Assembly (NCBI RefSeq): GCF_001717955.1
Contig: NZ_CP014168.1
Location: 1,302,001 to 1,366,000, forward strand
Length of the DNA stretch: 64,000 nt
Direction: 5' to 3'
From: Sphingomonas panacis
Lineage (GTDB): Bacteria > Pseudomonadota > Alphaproteobacteria > Sphingomonadales > Sphingomonadaceae
The notes beneath the pieces were generated by a model. That model did not search any database, was not told where the DNA came from, and was given only the letters and a program-made list of their open reading frames with translations. Shown one piece after another: positions 47,951 to 56,603 of this stretch (its first letter is position 1; each line of letters starts with the position of its first letter). Position numbers and translations under genes: made by a program.

Positions 47951-48711
47951 TGCAGGTTCACGAACATGCCGCCATCGACGAGCAAAGCCGCGCCGGTGAC
48001 ATAGGCCGCCATGTCGGAGGCGAGGAAGACGATCGGCCCGACCATGTCCTCGGGCGCGCCGAGCCGGCCGAGCGGCACGCGGCTTTCCATGTACGTCCGC
48101 TTGGCGTCGTCGGCGAGATCGTCCTTGTTGATCTCGGTGAGGATCGTGCCGGGCAGCAGCGAGTTGCAGCGGATCTTGTACTTGCCGAGCGCGATCGCGG
48201 TCGATTGCATCAGCGAATGCACCCCCGCCTTGGTCGGCGTGTAATGCGTCTGATATTCGCCGCCGACCAAAGCCGAGATCGACGACACCGCGACGATCGC
48301 GCCACCGTGCCCTTGCGCGACCATCTGGTTGGCGGCGGCCTGCACCATGAAATAGGCGCCGTGCATGTTGACTCGCATGGTGCGCTCGAACGTCTCGACC
48401 GGCATGTCGAGGAAGGCGTGGAACGGGCAGATGCCGGCGTTGTTGACCATCACGTCGACCTTGCCGAACGCTTCGACCGCTTTGGCGACGAAATCCTTGG
48501 CGGTGTCCGGCTCGGCCACGTCGCCCTTCACCGCGAGCCCGCGCTGCCCGGTCGCCTCGATCGCGGCGATACAGGCTTCGGCATCCTCGTCGCGGCTGTG
48601 GTAGTTGATGACCACGTCGGCGCCGTGCTGCGCCGCGCCGATCGCGGCGGCGCGGCCGATGCCGGTGGAGGCGCCGGTGACGAGAACGGTCTTGCCTTCG
48701 AGCAGCTTCAC
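47947..48711 (-). CDS. L-rhamnose 1-dehydrogenase (LRA1-type SDR)
   Basis: Oxidises L-rhamnose to L-rhamnono-lactone, the first step of the non-phosphorylative pathway. The 254-aa short-chain dehydrogenase has TGASTGIGRAA, and stretches that closely resemble the Azotobacter and Sphingomonas enzymes as I remember them: NNAGICPFHAFLDMP, VSSISALVGG, THYTPTKAGVHSLMQS and the ending LLVDGGMFVNLQ. First enzyme gene of the six-gene minus-strand run, 23 nt after the IclR gene. The coenzyme preference cannot be read with confidence. Confidence 0.92.
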   Translation of the reverse strand: MKLLEGKTVLVTGASTGIGRAAAIGAAQHGADVVINYHSRDEDAEACIAAIEATGQRGLAVKGDVAEPDTAKDFVAKAVEAFGKVDVMVNNAGICPFHAFLDMPVETFERTMRVNMHGAYFMVQAAANQMVAQGHGGAIVAVSSISALVGGEYQTHYTPTKAGVHSLMQSTAIALGKYKIRCNSLLPGTILTEINKDDLADDAKRTYMESRVPLGRLGAPEDMVGPIVFLASDMAAYVTGAALLVDGGMFVNLQ

Positions 48712-48734
48712 GTGAGCGTTTCCTCTTCTGCGGG

Positions 48735-49562
48735 TTATCGCCGTGGCCGGCGGGATGGCCGGGCGCCGGGCACCCAGCCGAGATCGGTGCTGATCTGGTC
48801 GGCGGTCTCGCGCACCTCGCCGCTGAGCGCCGCCATGCGCGAATCGTCCATATATTGCGCCGCGCTCGACAGGCTGATCGCGGCGATGATCCGGCCCGAG
48901 GCGTCGCGCACCGGGGCTGCGACACAGCGGATCAGATCCTCGTTCTCTTCCAGATCATAGGCATGGCCGGCGGCGACATAGCCGCGCATCCGCTCCGCCC
49001 AGCCGTCGTAATCGACCACCGGCGCGCCGCGCGCGCGCGACGCTTCGAACAGCGCCGGCCATTCGGCCTCGGGCGTGTCGAGCAGCAGCGCCTTGCCGAG
49101 TCCGGTCGAGGACAGCGGGTGGCGGTCGCCGATCCGGCTGGAGATGTCGACGCGGCGCCGGCCGGCAATCTTGTCGAGGTAAAGCGCGAGATCGGTATCG
49201 AGCCGGCCGAGATGCACCGTGTCCTCGGTATGTGCGGCGAGCGCCTCCAGCCGCGGGCGCGCGATCCGCACGATATCGGCCTGGCTCTGCGCGAGGAAGC
49301 CGAGCTGGAGCAATTTCGGCCCGAGCTGATAGCCCTCGCGCGGCAGGAAGGTGAGGAAGCCGCGGTCGGCGAGCGCGTTGGCGAGCCGGTGCGTGGTCGA
49401 GCGCGTCAGCCCCATCGCCGCCGACAGGTCGGCGAGCTTGATCGGCCCGTCGATCACCTTGTCGAGCATGTCGAGACCGCGCAGCAAGGTCTGGCTGCCC
49501 TGAATCTTGGTGCGCTCCTCGCCACTCTCCGATTCTTCGTTTGACGCGACTTGTCTCATCAA
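48735..49562 (-). CDS. IclR-family transcriptional regulator of the rhamnose locus
   Basis: A 275-aa regulator with an N-terminal winged helix (about 20-80, ADLSAAMGLTRSTTHRLANALADRGF) and an IclR effector domain (LARPRL-like HLGRLDTDLALYLDK, SSTGLGKALL, APVRDASGRIIAAISL). It is divergent from the L-rhamnonate dehydratase gene and heads the minus-strand operon, so it most likely controls both arms. The effector is presumably a pathway intermediate such as L-KDR or L-rhamnonate. Two adjacent methionines are possible starts. Confidence 0.88.
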   Translation of the reverse strand: MMRQVASNEESESGEERTKIQGSQTLLRGLDMLDKVIDGPIKLADLSAAMGLTRSTTHRLANALADRGFLTFLPREGYQLGPKLLQLGFLAQSQADIVRIARPRLEALAAHTEDTVHLGRLDTDLALYLDKIAGRRRVDISSRIGDRHPLSSTGLGKALLLDTPEAEWPALFEASRARGAPVVDYDGWAERMRGYVAAGHAYDLEENEDLIRCVAAPVRDASGRIIAAISLSSAAQYMDDSRMAALSGEVRETADQISTDLGWVPGARPSRRPRR

Positions 49563-49671
49563 TTAATATCCTATCCCATAAAGTGAGAAAGTAAACAGCA
49601 AAGGGAGGATCGGGGCGGCTTTCTTCACGATGACACCGGCGATCCGTCGGATCGTGATCGTATCATCATGT

Positions 49672-49682
49672 GGAACGATTCC
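49672..49682. promoter_or_regulatory. GGAACGATTCC palindrome, possible IclR operator
   Basis: A perfect GGAA/TTCC inverted repeat with a 3-nt centre, resembling IclR-family sites, in the 174-base divergent spacer between the IclR gene and the rhamnonate dehydratase gene. The spacer is otherwise AT-rich near the IclR start (ATTAATATCC), as expected for a divergent promoter region. Confidence 0.35.
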
Positions 49683-49736
49683 GCGATCTCTTTCACATTC
49701 TGAACAGCCGTGCCGCATATCCGGGGAGACGCATCG

Positions 49737-50930
49737 GTGACGTTGAAGAGCCTGTCGAAGATCAAGCATGTCCGCGCCTTCACGGTGCGCGGCGGCGGCG
49801 CCGATTATCACGATCAGGGCGAGGGCCATTGGATCGACAACCACATCGCCACACCGATGAGCCGCTATCCCGAATATCGCCAGAGCCGGCAGAGCTTCGG
49901 CATCAACGTGCTCGGCACGCTTGTCGTCGAGATCGAGGCCGAGGACGGCACGATCGGCTTCGCGGTGACGACCGGCGGCGAGCCCGCCTGCTACATCGTC
50001 GAGAAGCATCTCGCCCGCTTCCTCGAAGGGCGCAGCCCGCTTGAGTACGAGAAGATCTGGGACCAGATGTACTTCTCGACGCAATATTACGGCCGCAAGG
50101 GCCTCGTCATCAACGCGATCTCGGGGGTCGATCTCGCTCTGTGGGATCTGCTCGGCAAGCTCCGGCAGGAGCCGGTCTACCACATGCTCGGCGGCGCGGT
50201 GCGCGACGAACTGCAATTCTACGCGACCGGCGCGCGCCCCGACATCGCCAAGGAGCTCGGCTTCATCGGCGGCAAGATGGCGCTCCATCATGGCCCGGCG
50301 GAGGGCGTCGAGGGCCTCAAGAAGAACATCGCCGAGCTCGCCGAGATGCGTGAGCGCGTCGGGCCGGACTTCTGGCTGATGTGGGATTGCTGGATGGCGC
50401 TCGACGTCGACTATGCCACCCGGCTCGCCATCGCCGCGCACGAATACGGCCTCAAGTGGATCGAGGAGGCGATCAGCCCGGACGATTATTGGGGCTATGC
50501 CGAGCTGCGCCGCAACGTGCCCAGGGGCATGCTGGTGACGACCGGCGAGCATGAGGCGACTCGCTGGGGGTTCCGCATGTTGCTCGACATGGAGTGCTGC
50601 GACATCATCCAGCCCGACGTGGGCTGGTGCGGCGGCATCACCGAATTGCTCAAGATTTCGGCGCTCGCCGATGCCAAGGGCAAGATGGTCGTGCCGCACG
50701 GCTCGTCGGTCTACAGCTATCACTTCGTCATCACCCGCCACAACTCGCCCTTCGCCGAGTTCCTGATGATGCACCCCGGCCCGACCGAAGTGGTGCCGAT
50801 GTTCGCGCCGCAACTGCTCGGCGAGCCGGTGCCGGTCAACGGCCGCCTCAAGGCGAGCGCGCTCGATGCGCCCGGCTTCGGCGTCACCTTCAATCCCGAT
50901 GTGGCGACTCACCGTCCCTACACCCACTGA
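49737..50930 (+). CDS. rhmD: L-rhamnonate dehydratase (LRA3/RhmD)
   Basis: An enolase-superfamily enzyme (397 aa) that dehydrates L-rhamnonate to 2-keto-3-deoxy-L-rhamnonate. Metal ligands and the catalytic dyad partner are present as Asp217, Glu243, Glu271 and His321, matching the spacing of Salmonella RhmD (226, 252, 280, 329) with a constant offset of nine, within one residue at the last. The N-terminal YHDQGEGHW segment carries the early active-site His. The GTG start is supported by GGGGAG 9 nt upstream. First gene of the plus-strand rhamnose operon. Confidence 0.94.
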   Translation: MTLKSLSKIKHVRAFTVRGGGADYHDQGEGHWIDNHIATPMSRYPEYRQSRQSFGINVLGTLVVEIEAEDGTIGFAVTTGGEPACYIVEKHLARFLEGRSPLEYEKIWDQMYFSTQYYGRKGLVINAISGVDLALWDLLGKLRQEPVYHMLGGAVRDELQFYATGARPDIAKELGFIGGKMALHHGPAEGVEGLKKNIAELAEMRERVGPDFWLMWDCWMALDVDYATRLAIAAHEYGLKWIEEAISPDDYWGYAELRRNVPRGMLVTTGEHEATRWGFRMLLDMECCDIIQPDVGWCGGITELLKISALADAKGKMVVPHGSSVYSYHFVITRHNSPFAEFLMMHPGPTEVVPMFAPQLLGEPVPVNGRLKASALDAPGFGVTFNPDVATHRPYTH

Positions 50931-50953
50931 TCCCCAAACAGAGCGAGACCCAC

Positions 50954-51811
50954 ATGAAACTCTGCCGCTTCGGCCCGATGGGCCAGGAAAAGCCGGGCGT
51001 CGTCGATGCCGACGGCCAGCTTCGCGACCTGTCCGGCGTGATCGACGACCTCACGATCGCGACTCTCCCCGCCGCGCTGGCCGCCGATGTCGCATCGCTG
51101 CCGCTCGCCGAGGGCGCCCCGCGCTACGGCGTGCCGCTCAAGGGCATCGGCAAGATCGTCGCGATCGGCCTCAACTACCGCGATCATGCGATCGAATCGA
51201 ACCTGCCGATCCCGACCGAGCCGATGATGTTCATGAAGGCGCTCTCCAGCCTCTCCGGTCCCAATGACGACGTGATGCTCCCCAAGGGCGCGACGCACGG
51301 CGACTGGGAAGTCGAACTCGGCGTCATCATCGGCAAGACCTGCCGCTACGTCAGCGAGGATGCGGCGCTTGGGCATGTCGCCGGTTTCACGCTGGTCAAC
51401 GACGTGTCGGAGCGGTTCAACCAGAAGCAGCGCGGCAGCCAATGGTCGAAGGGCAAGGGGCATGACACCTTCTGCCCGACCGGACCGTGGCTGGTGACGC
51501 CCGACGAGGTCGGCGACTGCCAGGATCTCGGCATGTCGCTCGACGTCAACGGGGAGCGAATGCAGACCGGCAACACCAGGACGATGATCTTCGACGTCAA
51601 GCAGCTCCTCTCCTATGCCAGCGAGTACATCACGCTCTATCCGGGCGATCTCGTCATCACCGGCACGCCGCCGGGCGTGGGCGAGGGCAAGAAGCCGGAG
51701 GCGATCTACCTCAAGGCCGGCGACGTGATGGAGCTGGCGATCGACACGCTCGGCACGCAGCGCCAGCAGGTCGTCGCATGGCGGCACCTCGGCGACGGTA
51801 CGCTGGCATGA
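50954..51811 (+). CDS. L-2,4-diketo-3-deoxyrhamnonate hydrolase (LRA6-type, FAH family)
   Basis: A 285-aa fumarylacetoacetate-hydrolase-family enzyme predicted to cleave L-2,4-diketo-3-deoxyrhamnonate to pyruvate and L-lactate. The acyl-pyruvase features are seen: LNYRDHAIE, GDWEVELGVIIGK (metal-binding acidic residues) and ITGTPPGVGEGKKP near the end. It stands between the dehydratase and the 4-dehydrogenase and overlaps the latter by 4 nt. An aldolase-type alternative is less likely because the dehydrogenase that makes the diketo acid is its neighbour. Confidence 0.88.
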   Translation: MKLCRFGPMGQEKPGVVDADGQLRDLSGVIDDLTIATLPAALAADVASLPLAEGAPRYGVPLKGIGKIVAIGLNYRDHAIESNLPIPTEPMMFMKALSSLSGPNDDVMLPKGATHGDWEVELGVIIGKTCRYVSEDAALGHVAGFTLVNDVSERFNQKQRGSQWSKGKGHDTFCPTGPWLVTPDEVGDCQDLGMSLDVNGERMQTGNTRTMIFDVKQLLSYASEYITLYPGDLVITGTPPGVGEGKKPEAIYLKAGDVMELAIDTLGTQRQQVVAWRHLGDGTLA

Positions 51812-52557
51812 GCGCCTATGCGGGCCGGTTCGCGGGGCGCACCGCGATCGTGACCGGCGGCGCGTCGGGACTCGGCAAGGCGGTCGCCACGCGAATCGTC
51901 GCGGAAGGCGGCACGGTCGCTCTGTGGGACGTCAACGCCGATGCGCTGACGGCGGCGCAGGCCGAAACCGGCGCGGTCGCGGTGTTCGCGCTCGACGTGT
52001 CCGATCAGGCGCAGGTCGAGGCGGCGGCGGCGGGCGCCAACGCCGCGCTCGGGCGGATCGATATCCTGGTCAACTCGGCGGGCATCACCGGCGCGACCGC
52101 ACCCGTTCACGAATATCCGCTCGAAAGCTGGCGGCGCGTGATCGACATCAACCTCAACGGGCTGTTCTATTGCTGCCGCGCGGTGGTGCCGTTCATGCTC
52201 GCGGGTGGCTATGGCCGCATCGCCAACCTCGCCTCGGTCGCGGGCAAGGAAGGCAACCCCAACGCCTCGGCCTATTCGGCGTCCAAGGCGGGGGTGATCG
52301 GCCTCACCAAATCGCTCGGCAAGGAACTCGCCGAGAAAGGCGTCATCGCCAATGCGCTGACCCCGGCGACGTTCGAAAGCCCGATCCTCGCGCAATTGCC
52401 GCAGAGCCAGGTCGATTACATGCGGTCGAAAATCCCGATGGGGCGGCTCGGCGAAATCGACGAGAGCGCGGCGATGGTGTGCTTCATGGTCAGCGAGGAA
52501 TGCAGCTTCACCACCGCTTCGACCTTCGACACATCGGGCGGGCGCACGACGTTCTAA
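51808..52557 (+). CDS. 2-keto-3-deoxy-L-rhamnonate 4-dehydrogenase (LRA5-type SDR)
   Basis: A 249-aa short-chain dehydrogenase with TGGASGLGKAV, NSAGITG, the catalytic Ser region NLASVAGKEGN and YSASKAG. Position in the operon between the hydrolase and the lactonase identifies it as the enzyme making the 2,4-diketo compound. A 2-keto-3-deoxyfuconate dehydrogenase would look similar, so the substrate is inferred from context. Confidence 0.82.
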   Translation: MSAYAGRFAGRTAIVTGGASGLGKAVATRIVAEGGTVALWDVNADALTAAQAETGAVAVFALDVSDQAQVEAAAAGANAALGRIDILVNSAGITGATAPVHEYPLESWRRVIDINLNGLFYCCRAVVPFMLAGGYGRIANLASVAGKEGNPNASAYSASKAGVIGLTKSLGKELAEKGVIANALTPATFESPILAQLPQSQVDYMRSKIPMGRLGEIDESAAMVCFMVSEECSFTTASTFDTSGGRTTF

Positions 52558-52562
52558 CGATC

Positions 52563-52643
52563 CGTTCGTGCTGAGCTTGTCGAAGCACGTGTCCAGAAGC
52601 GCGCCGCTTGGGGCACGCCCTTCGACAAGCTCAGGGCGAACGG
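52563..52643. repeat. Dispersed palindromic repeat, family A, within the rhamnose operon
   Basis: CGTTCGTGCTGAGCTTGTCG and CGACAAGCTCAGGGCGAACGG, with GCACGTGTCC / GGGCACGCC inside: a near-ideal full copy. It separates the 4-dehydrogenase from the lactonase, so it would form a hairpin in the middle of the operon transcript. Confidence 0.9.
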
Positions 52644-52706
52644 GGTTTGAAATCCTACCGCGCGACCGTCCGGCAAGAGGCGGCGCGCCCACCCGTCGGA
52701 GAGCCC

Positions 52707-53609
52707 ATGCCCGAGCAACGCCCCTTCGTAGACGCCCATGTCCACCTGTGGAATCTCGCGCATCTGCGCTATCCGTGGCTTACGCCGCCGTTCGCCGATG
52801 ACGGCCCCAACGGCAGCGTCGAACCGATCGCCAAGACGTACCGGCTCGACGATTATCTCGCCGATGCCGCCGGCTGGGACGTGCGCGGCATCGTCCATAT
52901 CGATGCCGGCGCGGATGCCGCCGACGCGCTCGCCGAGACCGACTGGCTTCAGCACATGGCGGACGCGCGCGGCATGCCCAATGCGATCGTCGCCTTTGCA
53001 GCGCTCGATGACCCGGACGTCGCGGCGCTGCTCGCCGCGCATGCGGCGCGCGCCAACGTTCGCGGCATCCGCCACATCGTCAACTGGCACGCCGACCCGA
53101 AGCGCACCTACACTCCGCGCGACGTGACGTGCGACGCGGCCTGGGCCGCCGGGTTCGCGCTGCTCGGCACTCATGGCCTCAGCTTCGATCTGCAAGCCTA
53201 TGCCGGCCAGTTCCCCGGCCTCGCGCCGCTGATCGCGCGCCACCCCGAGATTCCGGTCATCATCAACCATATGGGCATGATGATTCCCGGTGAGGAAGCC
53301 GAGTGGCGCAGCGGCATGGCGGCACTCGCCGCGCTTCCCAACGTCTCGGTCAAACTGTCGGGAATCGGCTTCAGCGACCGCCGCTGGACGCGCACGCTGG
53401 CGCGCGACCAGATCCGCACCGCGATCGACCTGTTCGGCACGACCCGCGCGATGTTCGCCAGCGACTTCCCCACCGACAAACTGTTCGGCAGCTTTTCGCA
53501 GCACCTCAACACCTATGCCGACATCGTCGCCGATCTCACGCCCGAAGAGCGCCACGCGCTGTTCGCCGCCAATGCCAACCGCATCTATCGACTGGGCCTG
53601 AACGTATGA
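52707..53609 (+). CDS. L-rhamnono-gamma-lactonase (LRA2-type amidohydrolase)
   Basis: A 300-aa amidohydrolase-superfamily TIM barrel that would open L-rhamnonolactone to L-rhamnonate. It has the metal-binding HxH at the start (FVDAHVHLWNLAHLRYPW), internal VIINHMGMM and the closing Asp in MFASDFPTDKLFG. This COG3618-type enzyme is the lactonase of the Sphingomonas pathway. Its stop overlaps the rhaT start (ATGA). Confidence 0.88.
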   Translation: MPEQRPFVDAHVHLWNLAHLRYPWLTPPFADDGPNGSVEPIAKTYRLDDYLADAAGWDVRGIVHIDAGADAADALAETDWLQHMADARGMPNAIVAFAALDDPDVAALLAAHAARANVRGIRHIVNWHADPKRTYTPRDVTCDAAWAAGFALLGTHGLSFDLQAYAGQFPGLAPLIARHPEIPVIINHMGMMIPGEEAEWRSGMAALAALPNVSVKLSGIGFSDRRWTRTLARDQIRTAIDLFGTTRAMFASDFPTDKLFGSFSQHLNTYADIVADLTPEERHALFAANANRIYRLGLNV

Positions 53610-54673
53610 ACGGCAATGCCAACCCGCTGATCGGCGTTCTCTACCACTGGCTCGGCGGGTTCGCCTCGGCGACCTTCTACGTGCCCTATCGCGGCGTGAG
53701 ACGCTGGTCGTGGGAGATCTACTGGCTGACCGGCGGCATTTTCTCCTGGCTGCTCGCGCCGTGGTTCTTCGCGTCGATCCAAACCAACGATCTGCTCGGC
53801 GTGCTGGCGCAGACGCCGGTGCCGACGTTGGTGTGGCCGGTGGTGTTCGGTCTGCTGTGGGGTTTCGGCGGGCTGACCTATGGGCTGACGATGCGCTATC
53901 TCGGGCTGTCGCTGGGCATGGCGGTGGTGCTCGGGCTGTGTACGGTGTTCGGCACGCTGATCCCGCCGCTCGTCCAAGGGGATTTCCACGAAAAGCTGCT
54001 GGCGACCGCATCGGGGCGGATCGTGCTGCTCGGCCTCGTCATCACGCTCGCCGGCATCGCGACGGTGGCGTTCGCCGGCGCGCGCAAGGACGCCGCGCTG
54101 AGCGACGCCGAGAAGGCTGAGACGGTCGCGGAGTTCAACTTCCGCAAGGGCATCGCGGTCGCGGTGTTTTCCGGCATCATGTCGTCGTGCTTCGCCTTTG
54201 GCCTCGCGGCGGGCGAGCCGATCAAGGCGATCTCCGCCGCTGCCGGCACCGGCCCCTTATGGACCGGGCTGCCGATCCTGTGCCTCGTCATGTTCGGCGG
54301 GCTGGTCACCAACGGCCTGTGGTGCGCGTGGCTGATCGTGAAGAACCGCAGCGCGGGGCAGTGGCTCGGGCGCGGCGCGGTCGCCACCGGCGCGCCGCTC
54401 GGGCTCAACTATCTGCTCTCCGCGCTGGCGGGGACGATGTGGTATTTCCAGTTCTTCTTCTACACGATGGGCGAAAGCCAGATGGGCCGCTTCGGCTTTT
54501 CGAGCTGGACGCTGCACATGGCGAGCATCATCATCTTCGGCACGCTCTGGGGTTTCGCCTTTCGGGAATGGAGAGCCGCCGCGCCCCGCGTCAAGGCGAT
54601 GGTGTGGACCGGCATCGGCCTGCTCGTGCTTGCGACGGTGGTGATCGGCTACGGCAACAGCCTGGGGGCGTGA
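53606..54673 (+). CDS. rhaT: L-rhamnose-proton symporter
   Basis: A 355-aa, ten-helix inner-membrane transporter of the RhaT family. Compare E. coli RhaT (344 aa). It shows the family's early GVLYHWLGGFASATFYVPY, WEIYWLTGGIFSWLLAPW and the later WYFQFFFYTMGESQMG. It imports L-rhamnose for the adjacent dehydrogenase route and is translationally coupled to the lactonase. Confidence 0.93.
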   Translation: MNGNANPLIGVLYHWLGGFASATFYVPYRGVRRWSWEIYWLTGGIFSWLLAPWFFASIQTNDLLGVLAQTPVPTLVWPVVFGLLWGFGGLTYGLTMRYLGLSLGMAVVLGLCTVFGTLIPPLVQGDFHEKLLATASGRIVLLGLVITLAGIATVAFAGARKDAALSDAEKAETVAEFNFRKGIAVAVFSGIMSSCFAFGLAAGEPIKAISAAAGTGPLWTGLPILCLVMFGGLVTNGLWCAWLIVKNRSAGQWLGRGAVATGAPLGLNYLLSALAGTMWYFQFFFYTMGESQMGRFGFSSWTLHMASIIIFGTLWGFAFREWRAAAPRVKAMVWTGIGLLVLATVVIGYGNSLGA

Positions 54674-54684
54674 CAGCCGCTTGC

Positions 54685-54764
54685 CGTTCGCACTGAGCCT
54701 GTCGAAGTGCGCGCCCCGAACGCTTCGTGCGTGGCATGTGCTTCGACAGGCTCAGCACGAACGG
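54685..54764. repeat. Dispersed palindromic repeat, family A
   Basis: CGTTCGCACTGAGCCTGTCG paired with CGACAGGCTCAGCACGAACGG, and GTGCGCG / GTGGCATGTGC inside. Located between the convergent rhaT and GDSL hydrolase stop codons. Confidence 0.9.
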
Positions 54765-54783
54765 GTGGAGAGGCGGGCGCGGG

Positions 54784-55965
54784 TTACCGTAACAGCTTGA
54801 GATCGATCGCCGCCGCCATTGCGGTGAAGCCCGCGTCGTTGGGATGGAGCGCATCGCCGCTGTCATACGCCTTGGCGAAGCGGTCTGGGTCGGCCGGATC
54901 GGCGACCGCCCTGGCGAGATCGACATAGCCGTCGGCGACCGTATTGGTGCGAATCCAGGTGTTGACCTGCTTGCGCACCGCCTCGCCCTCGGCGCCCCAA
55001 TAGCCCGCGCCCTTGTACGGCAGGATTGTCGCGAAGATCACCTTGACGCCCTTGTCGTGCGCGCGCGCGACCATCTGGCGATAGCCACCGGTGAGGTCGG
55101 CGACGGTCGGCAGCGGGGTCTTGCGCGCGGTCGCGCCGCCGATGTCGTTGACGCCTTCGAGCACGATGACGTGCGACACGCCTGGAATCGAGAGCACGTC
55201 GCGGTCGAAGCGCGCGAGCGCGTTGTTGCCCGCGCCTTCGGCCAGCACGCGGTTGCCGCTGATGCCGAGATTGGCGACGCCGACGCTGGTGCGCCCCGCC
55301 TTCTGCAACCGCTCGGCAAGCTGATCGGGCCAGCGCGTGTCGGCATCGGCGGTGGCGCGCACGCCGTCGGTGATCGAATCGCCGAACGCGACCACGGTCG
55401 ATCCGCGCTGCGGCGTATCGACGTCGAGTCCGTCGATCACCATGCGCTGCGTGAACTTGGTCGCACCGTCGAGCGTGGCCGCGCCGGTCTGGTCGCCCGT
55501 CGCGATCCACGCGGTCGCGGCGGCATAGCCGTGGACGGTCGGGTCGGGCGCGCCCTGCGGGAAGTACAGGCTGATCGCGACATGCGTGAGCGGCGCCACG
55601 CGCAGCGCTACGGGATCACTCACCAGCGGCGCGCGATCGGGAATGGTCGGCGCGGCCACGCCGTCGAAGGTGACGGCGCGGTCACTGCCGGGCACGATCT
55701 TGCCGCGCGCATCGACCAAGGCGACATGGACGCTGCCGAGCTTGAGCGCGCTCGCCGACAGTTCGTTGGTCAGCCGCAGCCGGATGCGCGTGCCGCCGCT
55801 GCTGATCCGCACCACCTGGCGCAGCGTCCGCCCGGTCAGATCGGGCAGGTCGCTCGGCTTGCCCGCACTTTGCGGTGCGACCGCCCAGCTCCGCGACCAG
55901 GATGCGACGCCCGGCGTTGGCAGAGCAAGCGCGGCGACGATCAGCAACGGCAGACCGGTCTTCAT
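54784..55965 (-). CDS. GDSL/SGNH hydrolase, exported
   Basis: A 393-aa protein with a signal peptide (LPLLIVAALALPTPGVA) and an extra N-terminal beta-domain of about 150 residues before the SGNH domain: FGDSITDG, NLGISGNRVL, EGVNDIGG and DALHPNDAG. The long N-terminal domain is common in secreted esterases of this type (often annotated as lipase/acylhydrolase). A role in deacetylating plant polysaccharide is plausible from the neighbourhood; no substrate can be assigned. Confidence 0.85.
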   Translation of the reverse strand: MKTGLPLLIVAALALPTPGVASWSRSWAVAPQSAGKPSDLPDLTGRTLRQVVRISSGGTRIRLRLTNELSASALKLGSVHVALVDARGKIVPGSDRAVTFDGVAAPTIPDRAPLVSDPVALRVAPLTHVAISLYFPQGAPDPTVHGYAAATAWIATGDQTGAATLDGATKFTQRMVIDGLDVDTPQRGSTVVAFGDSITDGVRATADADTRWPDQLAERLQKAGRTSVGVANLGISGNRVLAEGAGNNALARFDRDVLSIPGVSHVIVLEGVNDIGGATARKTPLPTVADLTGGYRQMVARAHDKGVKVIFATILPYKGAGYWGAEGEAVRKQVNTWIRTNTVADGYVDLARAVADPADPDRFAKAYDSGDALHPNDAGFTAMAAAIDLKLLR

Positions 55966-56050
55966 GGCAATCTCCTCAGGGGCGCGGATACGGATATGCC
56001 CGCTTCAGGCGGGATCTTTGCGAAAGCCACCGGAGGCGCATTTTTATCCT

Positions 56051-56138
56051 GTTTTCCCGCGAAAGCGGGAACCCGGAGCCAAGCAAAACACCGATGTGCG
56101 GCTCTTGGAACTCTGGACTCCCGCATGCGCGGGAGAAC
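56051..56138. repeat. Dispersed palindromic repeat, family B
   Basis: TTTTCCCGCGAAAGCGGGAA and TCCCGCATGCGCGGGAGAAC with an inner GGAGCCA / TGGAACTC-like pair; a diverged relative of the copy at 15378. It lies in the 201-base gap between rhaM and the GDSL hydrolase, both on the minus strand. Confidence 0.8.
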
Positions 56139-56166
56139 AAGAAGGGGCTCTCGCATTGGTTTCGCG

Positions 56167-56481
56167 TCAGGCGTGATGGAAGATCAGCGGCAGCGGCCAT
56201 TCGCGCGGGCGGTTGTCGGCCTCGACCTCCATCAGCGGCGCCATATGGTCCCACCACCGCTTCATCACCGGATGATCGGGCAATGTGTCGCGGGCATTGT
56301 CCTCGGTGAGCCTGAGCACCGCGAACAGGCTCAGCGTCGCTTCGTCGAGGAAGATCGAATAATCGTAGATTCCGCTTTCGGTGAGCAGCGCGGAGAGTTC
56401 GGGCCAGATCGCATCGTGGCGCGCACGATATTCGTCGATCACGCCGGGCTTGAGCTGCATCCTGAAGGCGTGGATCGACAT
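56167..56481 (-). CDS. rhaM: L-rhamnose mutarotase
   Basis: A 104-aa enzyme, the same length as E. coli RhaM, that interconverts the alpha and beta anomers of L-rhamnopyranose. The ferredoxin-like fold shows MQLKPGVIDEYRARHDAIWP (with catalytic His22 and nearby Tyr18), the LFAVLRL strand and the MKRWWDHMAPLME block. It supplies the anomer needed by the rhamnose dehydrogenase. Located apart from the rhamnose operon but in the same region. Confidence 0.93.
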   Translation of the reverse strand: MSIHAFRMQLKPGVIDEYRARHDAIWPELSALLTESGIYDYSIFLDEATLSLFAVLRLTEDNARDTLPDHPVMKRWWDHMAPLMEVEADNRPREWPLPLIFHHA

Positions 56482-56603
56482 GGGCGGGTCTTCTCTCCGG
56501 TCGTTGACGCGCTATCCTACGATGCTGCGCGCGGGTCAACGAGTCCGCCGTGATCTCGACAGTTCCGCCGGTTCGGAGCATGAGCACATCAGGGGGAAAC
56601 GGC

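Noticed and set aside
43431..54673. Classical rhaBAD rhamnose pathway
   Set aside because: No isomerase, kinase or rhamnulose-phosphate aldolase is present; all enzymes fit the oxidative route.
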